Part shown: one piece after another, positions 19,357-28,153 of the stretch | Layout: every line of letters begins with the position of its first letter | How positions within the stretch are numbered: position 1 is the first letter of the stretch | Assembly (NCBI GenBank): GCA_023091735.1 | Contig: JALKBU010000503.1 | Coordinates: 1-36,301 of the forward strand | DNA from: Trichomonas tenax | Taxonomy: Eukaryota > Parabasalia > Trichomonadida > Trichomonadidae | Direction of reading: 5' to 3' | Length of the DNA: 36,301 nt | Notes under the pieces: generated by a model | Told to the model about the DNA's origin: nothing | Database searches by the model: none | Seen by the model: only the letters and a program-made list of their open reading frames with translations | Program-made: the position numbers and the translations under genes

Positions 19357-19410
19357 GAGCGAATTGGGTCTGCGATTTTAGCGAATTGGTCCATTTTTGC
19401 CAATTCGCTC
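19357..19410. repeat. 11-bp inverted repeat with internal direct repeat
   Basis: GAGCGAATTGG (19357-19367) and CCAATTCGCTC (19400-19410) are exact reverse complements, and GCGAATTGG is repeated directly at 19381-19389 in the loop. Confidence 0.6.
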
Positions 19411-19853
19411 ATCCATAGATCGATATATCATTTCACCATCAACCAAACAGCCAATGATCTTGTTCTGAAAAATAATTTCTGCAAATTATATAATTATGAA
19501 AATTGTGAGTTCTGCGAATAAAGATGCAACATCATCTAAAATGATTATCCTATCAAGGAGGATCAATATATGATCACTAAAAATATCGATTAATGTTTGC
19601 AAAAAGCAAAAATATCTAATATACTGCAACATAATTGACACTACACATTATATGTATTTCTGTTATTCATGTATACCTAACTAGTCAACATATTGAACAT
19701 TGCTATTGCATATATACTACATTCGAAGTGCACATCATATTTGAAGATACAGGAGATTCTAAATATTTAGTGGGCGTTCAAATACATTCGTTCGATGCTC
19801 TCAAAAAAAATCAACAAATAAAAAAATAAAAAACTGACGATAAAAAAATTTTA

Positions 19854-21431
19854 ATGACAACAAGCACAACGAAATCCACAGAACATTTCTCGACAAAACC
19901 AAATATTTCGTGTCTCATTCAGTCTGTTACACTCCCGAAACTGTTTCCATCGTTGTTTTTCGGCATTTGGCGCCATGGCCATAAAAAAGGAAAAACAAAA
20001 TTCTACAAAGGAAGCACAATAAGCGTCGATATAGGCGAATCATTCATTGTTGACGTGAATGGTGCTAAAAGCCACCCATTAAGACTTTACTGGTACTTAA
20101 AAGCGATGACTGGAGAAATCACTCAATTAACTGAGTTTATTATCGCTTTTCCATCAGCACAGGACATAAATGAAGGAATGGATATATCTCCATCGATGAA
20201 TACACAGTATGGACAGATGTCCATCAAGCTTCATCTCACACTGAAGTACATAAATGACTTCAAAGCGGGCGTTGAAAAAGAACTTGAAAAAACGGCAGTT
20301 TCGACAGCTTTTACAGATTATAAATATTTAGCAGAAAACAACAACGTGTTCCCAAAGACATCAGAAGAGGTTACAAAAATGTGGGGAGACAAGGGATTTG
20401 TTGCTTGCGCTGAAGCAATTCATTATGGACCTTTCGACAAAGATGTTTTTGAAGGAGTGAAAACTTTGGAGCCAATGATAAATAATTTCTCATCAGAAAG
20501 CGAAAGATGTTCGAATGTTATATCATTAGTTTTACTTAAAGTAATGGATCCAAAGCCAACATTTATTGATGCAAGCGGAAAGCAATGTCAACTTGCTCCA
20601 CCATCGAAATGTTTCCCATCTATTTTAAGAGATATTTGTGGTTTTATGCAAAATTCAGGAATAGAAAAAGCAATGATTGATGCTTCAATTGATTCATTTA
20701 AAACTATATCTGATGCATTGATTGATTATTGCCACAGTCCAACTATTCCATTTGAATCAGTTATTTCAATTATATCAACAGCATATGGGGCAGTTACATT
20801 CATCGAGAAAAATAAATTATTCAGATTCGAGAAAGCGAAGCCTTTGTTTAATGAACTTGGACGTCATGCATTGATCTCTCTTCTCTGCCAGATTCAAGAA
20901 GATGTTAATATTCTAATCAATTCTCCTCAGCAGTTTTGTGATAAGTTGTCAAGAATTGCACAGAATTTATCTGCTTTAGGAATTCCTGATTCAATACTTG
21001 AGAGAGTTGATAATACAATTCTCGAAGTTTGCGATTTCTTCGTGACGAGGACATGGATTATGAATGAGGACATGGGAATCAAATCTCTTTTAGCTTTCAC
21101 TGGTGCGTGGCCTCAATATCAGTTCATTTTACTCAACGCTTTAATTGATATTATACAGTTCTGCAAAGATATAGCTTCCGGAGTTCTTCCGACGACAAGT
21201 CTTCATCCTGGATTCCAGGGTCCGTGGTTACTTGACGCTTTGAGAAAACTCGCTCCAAAGAACAAAATAACATACGAGCAAGTGAAACTCTTGCAAATCG
21301 ATGAACATGGAGCAGTTCCATTGCCTCCAAACATTGAAGATTGTGTAAAATCAATATTGACTGGTTCTTCAATTCAAATCAATGTTCCGAACACAATTTT
21401 CGGTCCTCAACCGGATGAAGATGATGAATAA
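19854..21431 (+). CDS. unrecognised 525-aa protein, possible N-terminal C2-like domain
   Basis: The frame is intact and well composed, so a real gene is likely. Residues about 15-135 are beta-rich with a pattern reminiscent of NT-C2 domains: a strand pair around CLIQSVTLPKLFPSLFFGIW, then KGSTISVDIGESFIVDV, and a closing GQMSIKLHLTLKYI. The rest (about 180-500) is alpha-helical with conserved-looking segments such as FESVISIISTAYGAVTFIEK and PSILRDICGFMQNSGIEKAM, loosely like the helical C-terminal domains of myosin-V/dilute-type cargo binders. The tail is acidic (DEDDE). Both domain ideas are weak. It converges on the 1,041-aa gene with 43 bp between stops. TAAA occurs at the stop codon. Confidence 0.8.
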   Translation: MTTSTTKSTEHFSTKPNISCLIQSVTLPKLFPSLFFGIWRHGHKKGKTKFYKGSTISVDIGESFIVDVNGAKSHPLRLYWYLKAMTGEITQLTEFIIAFPSAQDINEGMDISPSMNTQYGQMSIKLHLTLKYINDFKAGVEKELEKTAVSTAFTDYKYLAENNNVFPKTSEEVTKMWGDKGFVACAEAIHYGPFDKDVFEGVKTLEPMINNFSSESERCSNVISLVLLKVMDPKPTFIDASGKQCQLAPPSKCFPSILRDICGFMQNSGIEKAMIDASIDSFKTISDALIDYCHSPTIPFESVISIISTAYGAVTFIEKNKLFRFEKAKPLFNELGRHALISLLCQIQEDVNILINSPQQFCDKLSRIAQNLSALGIPDSILERVDNTILEVCDFFVTRTWIMNEDMGIKSLLAFTGAWPQYQFILLNALIDIIQFCKDIASGVLPTTSLHPGFQGPWLLDALRKLAPKNKITYEQVKLLQIDEHGAVPLPPNIEDCVKSILTGSSIQINVPNTIFGPQPDEDDE

Positions 21432-21474
21432 ATTTTGTAAATATTTTATATATAAAAACAAACAAAATATATAT

Positions 21475-24400
21475 TTATGATAAACATTGTATAGTGTTGA
21501 CTAATGATTCTTTCATTACGTGAAGATTTGGAATTCGAGTGTTCAATTTATCGAAAAGAGGAAGAACGATTTCTTTACCAACTGTTCTTGAGACTGCCGC
21601 TGTTACATCATCTTTGCTTCCAACATTGAAATAACGTCTGAATTCACTGACTTTCGTGATCAGTGAACCAACAAGATTGATTTGTATTTTATTTGTTGAA
21701 TCGAAAATATCAATCTTTTTGTATTCCTCTTCAGAGTTAAAGTTGTAGCATTGTGAAAGCATGTCCCAGAAGTCTTCATCTATATTAGGAAGGCCGGAAC
21801 GAGTGCAAATAAATGAAGCGCGTTCAAGACGGACTAAAAATTCTGGATGATCACCGAAACATAATGATGCTGATGAATTATCATTAGTTTCTCCAAGAAC
21901 CCAAAATATCGATGCAATGAGAATCGCAATGCGCTGTTTCTTATTAAACAAAGATTCCGAATAAGAAATAATTGAAGCAGCAAATTGAAGACATTCAACA
22001 CAAGATGACCAAAGGCCTTTGCTCATCTTCATCGATTTATGAACAATCTTCTTTGCAATCTCTATATCAACGAAGCCAACGTTAACAAGGATATCGATAG
22101 AAAGATGTATCATTTCATCTTTGCTTAGATGGCCAATGGACATCTTGTAATCGAGAATATCATCAAGATTCTTCAGATTTGCAATATTGTTGTTATTGAG
22201 CTGTGTACGGACAGTTTTGTCTGCGAGAACGGAGTAATTAACATGAGCTTTAATGAATGGAAGGAATGCATTAAATGTGTACAAAGAATCTCCGATATCG
22301 GCGCCAATAAACATAAAGAATAAATCATCTCTGATATTGACTATAACGCTCTTTCTTCCATAAACAAGGCTCTTGAACTGCGTCTTCTTTGTCATCTCGT
22401 ACTTTAATTCGAAAACATCTTTGTTCTCAGAAAGAATCTTTTCAATGTCAGCCGTCAACTTGATAACAGGGAATTCTTTGTTTGTTGAATTCGGAAGAAA
22501 AGTCTTTGCTTTAGAATCCAATATATAGAAACACACTTTCTCGAAACCGCAGAAGCTTCCAATTCCACGGCATAAGTCTGTTAGATTATTTGTTTCCATG
22601 TGTTTCTTGCAAACTTCAATAACACCTTCGAGAGTCAATAATCTCTGTTTTTGAAGTTTTACGCCTTTGTTGAACTGCTCTTCATCAAGAATATTGAACG
22701 AAAAGTTGCAGAAAGCTCTGGCAATGCTTTCATGGTTATCATGTAAACGATTAGAACTGTTGTGTGGATTAGCGCAGAAAATTCCATATTTAGTGTTTCC
22801 GCGATGCTCAAAACAAATGTAAACTGAACGATAATTATATCCTTTTGTGCACTCGAAGAAAGTGAGTTCTGTTGGTGATGTTGTGTTGATTAATTGACAT
22901 TTCTCCATTTGATCAGCAACGAATTTTTCACCAAAAACACTTTTTCCGAATTCGTATAATTTGTTGATTTTTCCATCATCGTGTTGTCTATAAATTGACA
23001 TGCTATCGACATTCATTGACTTGTAGAGCGATTTAAAGATGTCATCTTGATTGATGGACATCTCTGACATGAATTTAGGAACTTGAGTGAAATCTTTGAT
23101 TCCTGCTTCAAGATGTTCTTTAGACTTTGTTTCTGTAACTCTTTGAACGACAAGAGACATTGTTGGAGCAATAACTAAAGCAGCTTCGAACTGTTCTTCT
23201 GTAAAGACTTCTCCACGAGGAGCAACAGCACAGAGAACAGCAATGCATTCATTTGATGATGACATAATTGGAGCTCCATAGAATGAACGACCAATGCACC
23301 ATTTATCGATTTGTTTGCTGCAAATTGATTCATCGAGATAGTTTTCTATCAAAATTCTTCTTGTTTTCGCAATATGATGAGTTACACCAACGAATGGCAT
23401 CTTCTTATCTAAAACTGTTTCTTCTGTTAATGCATTGAAGATCAAAGCATTGTCATCGATGAAAAATAGTTTGATAATATCTGCTCCAATAAGTTTTGGA
23501 AAATTAGAATCAATGAAAGGAATTAATGTTTCCATTCGATCAATTTTAAGACAATTACGCTCGAACTCGTCAACTTTCTTCTTATAATCGTTTGGATCAA
23601 AGAAACCTTTCACACGCTGATTAATTTCTATCAACGATGAATTTAACAAAGTGAATAAATCGCCAATCGAAACATCTTCGTTCTTGAAAGGAATCGAAGA
23701 ATCATCACTTCTTATTGCCATTATAGAAGCAGTGTCTTTCGCGGGAACAATGATGCAAGACCTATCTTTTGGATTAAAAACGGTATCAACCTGTGGATTA
23801 AAATCAGGAGACTCTGTCGCGTGATTAAAAATTGATGTTTTGCGTGTTTGCGGAATCAAAGAATTTAAATCTCTGAGATATATTGTGATATCATTTGGAA
23901 GGTTACAACCGTATAATCCTGTGTTTATATCCTTCAAAAAGTAAAATATTGTTTCTGATTCTAAAATTTTCTTCGAAATATCAACAACATAATCATGGAA
24001 CTCAGGTTTGATCAGATTTGTTGAAAGAAGACTGAATGCAGACCAAATATTGGAAAATCTTTGAATTTGTTGTCCAGTGTATGAAATAAATATTTCCTGG
24101 GACTGTTTTGGCATGTTTTTGATGAAGTCCGCGACCATATCAGAGTATCCCGGATGTAAAAGCGCTTCTAAAATCATTGGTTTGTTTCTTAGAAATTCTT
24201 CTGTCGTATTTGGCGATATTTGAGATATAAAAGACTCAGTTTCCATGTATTTTGACATAGAGTACTTTTCCTGCTGCTGAGATTCCGTCTTTGCTGAAGC
24301 AGTTGCGATTCTTGAAAATAACGATTTTATTGCTTCTTGGTTTTCGTTCGCTTCTGTTGTCAGCATTTGGATCCTCTCGGTGAGAATCGTGTTGTTGTTC

Positions 24401-24600
24401 TCCATACTCGCGATTATTTTCTTGGAATTCTCTGTTAATTTGTTCAAACTTCGCAAAGCAAGCGTGGAAGGTTCCGCTGGAAGAATAGTTCTGTCTGTGA
24501 ACGTCGGGGAAGCGGGCTCTGTCGCTGCCTGCGTGTTTATTTTAGCAGGAAGTGGCGCCCATTTGGCCCTGAGACCGCCTGGAGTTCGATTCCTTTCCAT
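21475..24600 (-). CDS. GAF-domain protein with degenerate cyclic-nucleotide phosphodiesterase-like C-terminus
   Basis: This is an intact 1,041-aa protein. A Ser/Pro-rich N-terminus and a short coiled coil (about 50-105) precede a helical region. A GAF domain lies at about 365-490 (LFFIDDNALIFN, then GVTHHIAKTRRILIENYLDE, then YGAPIMSSSNECIAVLCAVA). Two further GAF-like stretches lie at about 500-640 and 655-800. The end (about 800-1041) resembles a class I PDE catalytic fold: KKQRIAILIASIFWVLGETN lines up with the PDE helix that normally reads ...ALLVAALCHDLDHRGTNN. The metal-binding His-Asp pair and the following His are replaced by Trp-Val and Glu, so catalysis is unlikely. It may act as a cyclic-nucleotide-sensing or scaffolding pseudoenzyme. 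The ATG is preceded on the coding strand by ACGTGTCAGC. Confidence 0.75.
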   Translation of the reverse strand: MERNRTPGGLRAKWAPLPAKINTQAATEPASPTFTDRTILPAEPSTLALRSLNKLTENSKKIIASMENNNTILTERIQMLTTEANENQEAIKSLFSRIATASAKTESQQQEKYSMSKYMETESFISQISPNTTEEFLRNKPMILEALLHPGYSDMVADFIKNMPKQSQEIFISYTGQQIQRFSNIWSAFSLLSTNLIKPEFHDYVVDISKKILESETIFYFLKDINTGLYGCNLPNDITIYLRDLNSLIPQTRKTSIFNHATESPDFNPQVDTVFNPKDRSCIIVPAKDTASIMAIRSDDSSIPFKNEDVSIGDLFTLLNSSLIEINQRVKGFFDPNDYKKKVDEFERNCLKIDRMETLIPFIDSNFPKLIGADIIKLFFIDDNALIFNALTEETVLDKKMPFVGVTHHIAKTRRILIENYLDESICSKQIDKWCIGRSFYGAPIMSSSNECIAVLCAVAPRGEVFTEEQFEAALVIAPTMSLVVQRVTETKSKEHLEAGIKDFTQVPKFMSEMSINQDDIFKSLYKSMNVDSMSIYRQHDDGKINKLYEFGKSVFGEKFVADQMEKCQLINTTSPTELTFFECTKGYNYRSVYICFEHRGNTKYGIFCANPHNSSNRLHDNHESIARAFCNFSFNILDEEQFNKGVKLQKQRLLTLEGVIEVCKKHMETNNLTDLCRGIGSFCGFEKVCFYILDSKAKTFLPNSTNKEFPVIKLTADIEKILSENKDVFELKYEMTKKTQFKSLVYGRKSVIVNIRDDLFFMFIGADIGDSLYTFNAFLPFIKAHVNYSVLADKTVRTQLNNNNIANLKNLDDILDYKMSIGHLSKDEMIHLSIDILVNVGFVDIEIAKKIVHKSMKMSKGLWSSCVECLQFAASIISYSESLFNKKQRIAILIASIFWVLGETNDNSSASLCFGDHPEFLVRLERASFICTRSGLPNIDEDFWDMLSQCYNFNSEEEYKKIDIFDSTNKIQINLVGSLITKVSEFRRYFNVGSKDDVTAAVSRTVGKEIVLPLFDKLNTRIPNLHVMKESLVNTIQCLS

Positions 24601-24827
24601 GCTGACACGTTTTTTGCTATCGTAATTTTTAACCTCAATTAATTCTATGAAATCCCTTAATTTTGTTGAAAATTATATAATTTGACATGTAATCTCAATT
24701 TACTTGACAAATAACAAATTCTAAATTTTTGATTCTCTCAGTAAAGTCAAACGCATTCTAAGGCTTATAAATATGAAAATATTTATTAAAACATAAATAT
24801 CAATTCATTTCTTAATAAAAAAAAAAA
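24601..24827. promoter_or_regulatory. upstream region of the GAF/PDE-like gene with paired GACATGTAA / TTGTCAAGTAAATT words
   Basis: GACACGT at 24604-24610 almost touches the start codon. GACATGTAATC starts at 24684 and AATTTACTTGACAA spans 24698-24711, forming a loose inverted pair 84-111 nt before the ATG. These are variants of the word seen near other genes here. Regulatory function is inferred. Confidence 0.3.
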
Positions 24828-24920
24828 AAATATTGAAGCAACAGATATCGAAAGGAATACAACCCTCCTCACTGCTGCTCAATATAACCGTAATGAAGAT
24901 GCATTGATTTATAGCGGTTT
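24828..24920 (+). pseudogene. single ankyrin-repeat scrap
   Basis: The frame reads NIEATDIERNTTLLTAAQYN followed by RNEDALIYSGLN, which follows the ankyrin consensus (D..G.T.L..AA..N....A..LI..G.N) closely enough to suggest a remnant of one repeat. There is no start, it is preceded by a poly-A run, and the sequence after it stops resembling ankyrin. Ankyrin-repeat genes are a very large family in trichomonads, so a scrap is plausible. Confidence 0.45.
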
Positions 24921-25053
24921 GAACTTTAACTCTATTTTTATGGTTATACACCACTTATGTTTGCTCTCACATTAATTTTCAGTAATGCCAACATTGAAAC
25001 AGCAAAAGATTGTGATTCTGTTTCATCTTTCAGCATGGCTTAATCGCGAATAT

Positions 25054-26010
25054 TTAAGAACTATTATCTCCAATAATAAATAATTCAGTTACTGCTGAAA
25101 TCACACCCATGATGAAAGTATCAATATAACAAATATTTATGTGACATTTTTCTTCTTTGACAACGTAATGAGTGTATTCAATGTATACAGTATCGCAAAC
25201 GGTAATTTTTGTGGTTTCAATAGCACCACAAAATGTTGCATCGCGATCAATTGTACAATCTGAAATATAGACTTTTCCATTGTTTGCACCATTAAAATAA
25301 CATTTTACATTATAGAACATTAAGACTGATTTTCTAACAGTAATTACACCTTTATTAGCACACACTAAAGCCCATATATCCCCAGGAACAGTTGTATTCA
25401 AAATATTTGCCCATGATATGTTGATATTTGGGTTACTACAAAAAATTCCTCCATCTCGAGTATTCCTTTATTATTTAGAAGAAAATATGTTTGTCAAATT
25501 TCTTGTTGCGTAGGATATATCAACCAAACAATCACCATCTTCGTGGTTATAAGTCGTGTTATACTACATTCATTATAATAAATCCATTTTGAAAAGCGTT
25601 TGGTCCAAAGTTGGTTGCCTCAATTTGCCCACAGTCTGTACATGAACCTTGCTCAGAAAGATGCAACTCTTAACGAATTTGATTGAATTAGCATTCCGCT
25701 GCAATAAGTTACAAATGATGTATGAGCGCATGATGCTATATAGCATCCATAATGAAGAAATGTATTACTTTGATTAACAAATATTACACCTCCAAAACTT
25801 ATTTGACATTTATTGAAAGTTGAATAGGATGTCAATATATTTGCATTCTGCAATTGAATTACTATAGCTCCATTAGAACAATTAATAAAATTACAATCCC
25901 TAAATTCTAAGTTGTTAACTGCATTATATTGTGGATTTTCTCCAGTAACGATAGTTTGCTCCTCGCTGCCAAAATATTTACGCCAAGCATCTAATCTATC
26001 TAATAAATGA
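25054..26010 (-). pseudogene. beta-helix (Pmp-like) surface protein relic, copy B
   Basis: The 5' part (about 25660-26005, minus) reads LEFRDCNFINCSNGAIVIQL, then CQISFGGVIFVNQSNTFLHY and YIASCAHTSFVTYC. The 3' part (25054-25401) reads VLMFYNVKCYFNGANNGKVY, then ISDCTIDRDATFCGAIETTK. The rungs of N, C, G and beta-branched residues are those of parallel beta-helix Pmp-like proteins. The two parts are in different frames, with a stretch of about 250 bp between them that has no consistent open frame. No ATG leads the 5' part, which is preceded in frame by a TAA. It is a decayed copy, less like copies A and C than those are to each other. Confidence 0.55.
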
Positions 26011-26097
26011 TATATTAAACTTAATTAAAATGAAGAATCAGGATTGTTTCATATAAAAATGTCAATTTTTTGACAAAAAGTGTTAAAACTTCATTAT

Positions 26098-26143
26098 GAC
26101 AAGTAAATTATGGTGTGTAAACTTAAATTCTGACACGTAAATT
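26098..26143 (+). promoter_or_regulatory. tandem GACAAGTAAATT and GACACGTAAATT words
   Basis: GACAAGTAAATT lies at 26098-26109 and GACACGTAAATT at 26132-26143, 34 nt apart in the same orientation, about 270 nt before the TMEM18 start codon. This is the clearest tandem pair of the recurring word. Function is inferred. Confidence 0.35.
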
Positions 26144-26412
26144 GAGAAAAAGAAGCAGAGTCATGAAGTATAACCACTCATTTTAATTCCATATTTCTTT
26201 TGTGTCCGCTCTATTGATTACATAACTTGGCTATTGTCCTTCCAAAAGCGACTTTCAGAAATTGCAAAAATATAAAGTCGTAGCATAAAATATAATGTAA
26301 TCTCGTGATGGCGGAGACAATAAAAACAAAATTTGTGAAATTTGGGAATAGAAGGCTATTAAAGAAAGGCAAAAACGAAAAAGAAAGAAAAATGGGAAAA
26401 TCCGATTGCTGA

Positions 26413-26859
26413 ATGTCTATCGTCGCAAAAAAAATGGAGGCTGAAACAGCTGAAATAGCTTCAGAATTAACATGGGCGGCCGCTATCAAAGGTACGATTT
26501 TGTCTGTCGATTTCACTGACCCGATGGTCATAGTCTTGATTCTTTTTCACTTCGCCTCTCTAATATTTATGATCATGACAAGGAAACATATATACATATC
26601 TTCTTTCTACTTCCTGTTTGTCGTTATGCTCATCAGCGCCACTCCGAAATTGAACACATACATGATGGCCAATTGGGAAAAAGTTGGCTTCAATTACTGC
26701 TACTTCGATGAGACATATATGTTCTTATACGTATTTTGGGCCTTCCCACTCGTCATCGATTGCATCATATTAATCTTGTTTATGATTTTCGATGGACTTT
26801 ATCAATACATATATGGTCGCAAGAAAATTATACCTAGATACGAGACTAACGTTCAATAA
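26413..26859 (+). CDS. TMEM18: TMEM18 family membrane protein
   Basis: This 148-aa protein has three or four transmembrane segments: about 36-56 (MVIVLILFHFASLIFMIM), 62-80, and a long hydrophobic stretch 101-130. The conserved TMEM18 core is visible: FTDP near 34-37 (family: W.EPW), NW near 87, then a Y/FD motif (CYFDETYMF, 96-104) and FPLVID (111-116), with a basic tail (GRKK). Animal TMEM18 is about 140 aa and resides in the inner nuclear membrane, where it has been linked to chromatin anchoring and nuclear pores. Two start codons are possible, 26413 and 26434; the first is used here and no TCATT initiator separates them. The gene stands alone between decayed DNA and a 0.5-kb spacer. Confidence 0.82.
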   Translation: MSIVAKKMEAETAEIASELTWAAAIKGTILSVDFTDPMVIVLILFHFASLIFMIMTRKHIYISSFYFLFVVMLISATPKLNTYMMANWEKVGFNYCYFDETYMFLYVFWAFPLVIDCIILILFMIFDGLYQYIYGRKKIIPRYETNVQ

Positions 26860-27386
26860 GACATCAAGGACAAAGAAATTTTCCATTTAGAGTGATAACA
26901 AACAAGATTTAACTTTAATATTGACCGAAAAACTTTTGTTTTTTAACAAAAATTGATGCATAATTCACTTCGCAATCCCCTGTTTATCTCTCTGTCATAT
27001 TCATTGTTATTTATCGATTGTTTTTCTTATCACCTGAATATTTTTTTGTCGTCGCATGCTTATATAATAGTTTAATACATTAGCCAGAACCTAGGCAATT
27101 AAATACTCAAAACGCTGTTTTAATTGGACTTGTATTCATGTATTTTTTATATTTTATGTTTGGTAATAAAGGGATTGTATATTAACATGTTTTTAGAAAT
27201 CCTACAGTGAATAAAATTTTGTAATATTTTAGCTTTATTTCAATGATTATAATGTTCAATAAAAATTTCTTATAATGAGAACAAACATCAAATCCTATGG
27301 TATATTATTTGAATGTATAATATGGGTAATAGTAAGAAGTTCAAAACATGATATATTGTTTGATAATAACAAACATAGTTAAAGCC
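26860..27386. other. convergent 3' intergenic region
   Basis: AT-rich DNA between convergent stops. No reading frame or repeat worth naming was seen. Confidence 0.4.
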
Positions 27387-27701
27387 TTAATGAGGTATAA
27401 CCTTCTCGAGATCCGTAATTCGTGTGTTTAATAATTGAATTCGTGCTTTCAGATCATCAACGCGTTGTTTTAGTCTATTTAAGTTGTGTACACCAACTTG
27501 GTAATCAGGAACATCGTGGATATTAACAACGGACTTTAGGAGTTCATCTAACAAAATAATTTTCTTTTTGATCTTATCTTGACTGTCGAATGCCTCTTTG
27601 AGTGAATATATCGATACATTTAAAAGTTCTGAAATCGCACATCGAATTGAGTTTGCCTGCCTCTCAATTTGATCTTCGTCGAGACCTATTGATGCTGACA
27701 T
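27387..27701 (-). CDS. small coiled-coil protein, possibly snapin/BLOC-1-type
   Basis: The 104-aa protein is almost entirely helical. QANSIRCAISELLNVSIYSL and LNRLKQRVDDLKARIQLLNT form two coiled-coil segments separated by a short DVPDYQVG turn. Size, the turn near the middle and the second helix resemble snapin (about 136 aa), a BLOC-1/BORC subunit that links lysosome-related organelles and SNAREs, but small coiled coils give weak evidence. The start is well supported: the first ATG, with TCATT 11 nt upstream. An intact gene is likely; the identity is tentative. Confidence 0.7.
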   Translation of the reverse strand: MSASIGLDEDQIERQANSIRCAISELLNVSIYSLKEAFDSQDKIKKKIILLDELLKSVVNIHDVPDYQVGVHNLNRLKQRVDDLKARIQLLNTRITDLEKVIPH

Positions 27702-28153
27702 CGAAAAATAATGAAATCATTCTAAAGCTCAAAATAATTACTTCATTGAAAACCGCCTTTTAGCAAACTGCTTTTCGTTCGAATCGCAAATTATCAAAAT
27801 ATCTTAAAATATTTTTATATTTAAAGATTTTTAACATTACCAAGGATTTTTTATTCCGAATAAAAGTCTATATCTTAAGTTACAGTTAGCATTTCATTAA
27901 TCTTTTCTTGATTTAACAAAATTTGTTATTCACTTAATATACTTCCAGATTGCTTCATAAATTGAGTATGCTAATCCTAAATTTCAAATATTATGATATG
28001 ATATCAGATAATATTTTTTATATCAACCTAATAACATTAGATTTTCATAAGATTTGAATAATGTTAATTTCTTTCAATTGTACCAAGTTAGAATTTGAAA
28101 TAGCACATATTTTTATTAAAAACAAAATATTTGCACAATATTAATTATAAAAT
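27702..28153. other. intergenic region between two minus-strand genes
   Basis: AT-rich and without a plausible gene. It contains the 27710-27714 initiator of the downstream minus-strand gene. Confidence 0.4.
27710..27714 (-). promoter_or_regulatory. initiator element TCATT, 11 nt before the ATG
   Basis: On the minus strand TCATT has its A at 27712, 11 nt before the ATG whose first base is 27701. The spacing is identical to those at 14932 and 33102. Confidence 0.65.

Larger units (their letters stand above)
18934..19853. other. 920-bp divergent intergenic region
   Basis: It separates two divergently transcribed genes. The word GACGTGTAAATTGTCATTTGAC is seen on the minus strand around 18977-18998, and an 11-bp perfect inverted repeat at 19357-19410. 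Frames of 64-80 codons in the region are rich in Phe/Ile/His without domain content and look like chance. No TCATT-type initiator lies in the 20 nt before the 19854 start codon. Confidence 0.4.

Noticed and set aside
24585..24597. GAGTTCGATTCCT resembling a tRNA T-loop / B box
   Set aside because: It lies inside the coding start of the 1,041-aa gene and no cloverleaf can be formed around it.
27756..27764. CCTTTTAGC, identical (from memory) to the T. vaginalis M5 core promoter word
   Set aside because: It is on the plus strand while the neighbouring genes on both sides are on the minus strand; no plus-strand start codon of a supported gene follows nearby.
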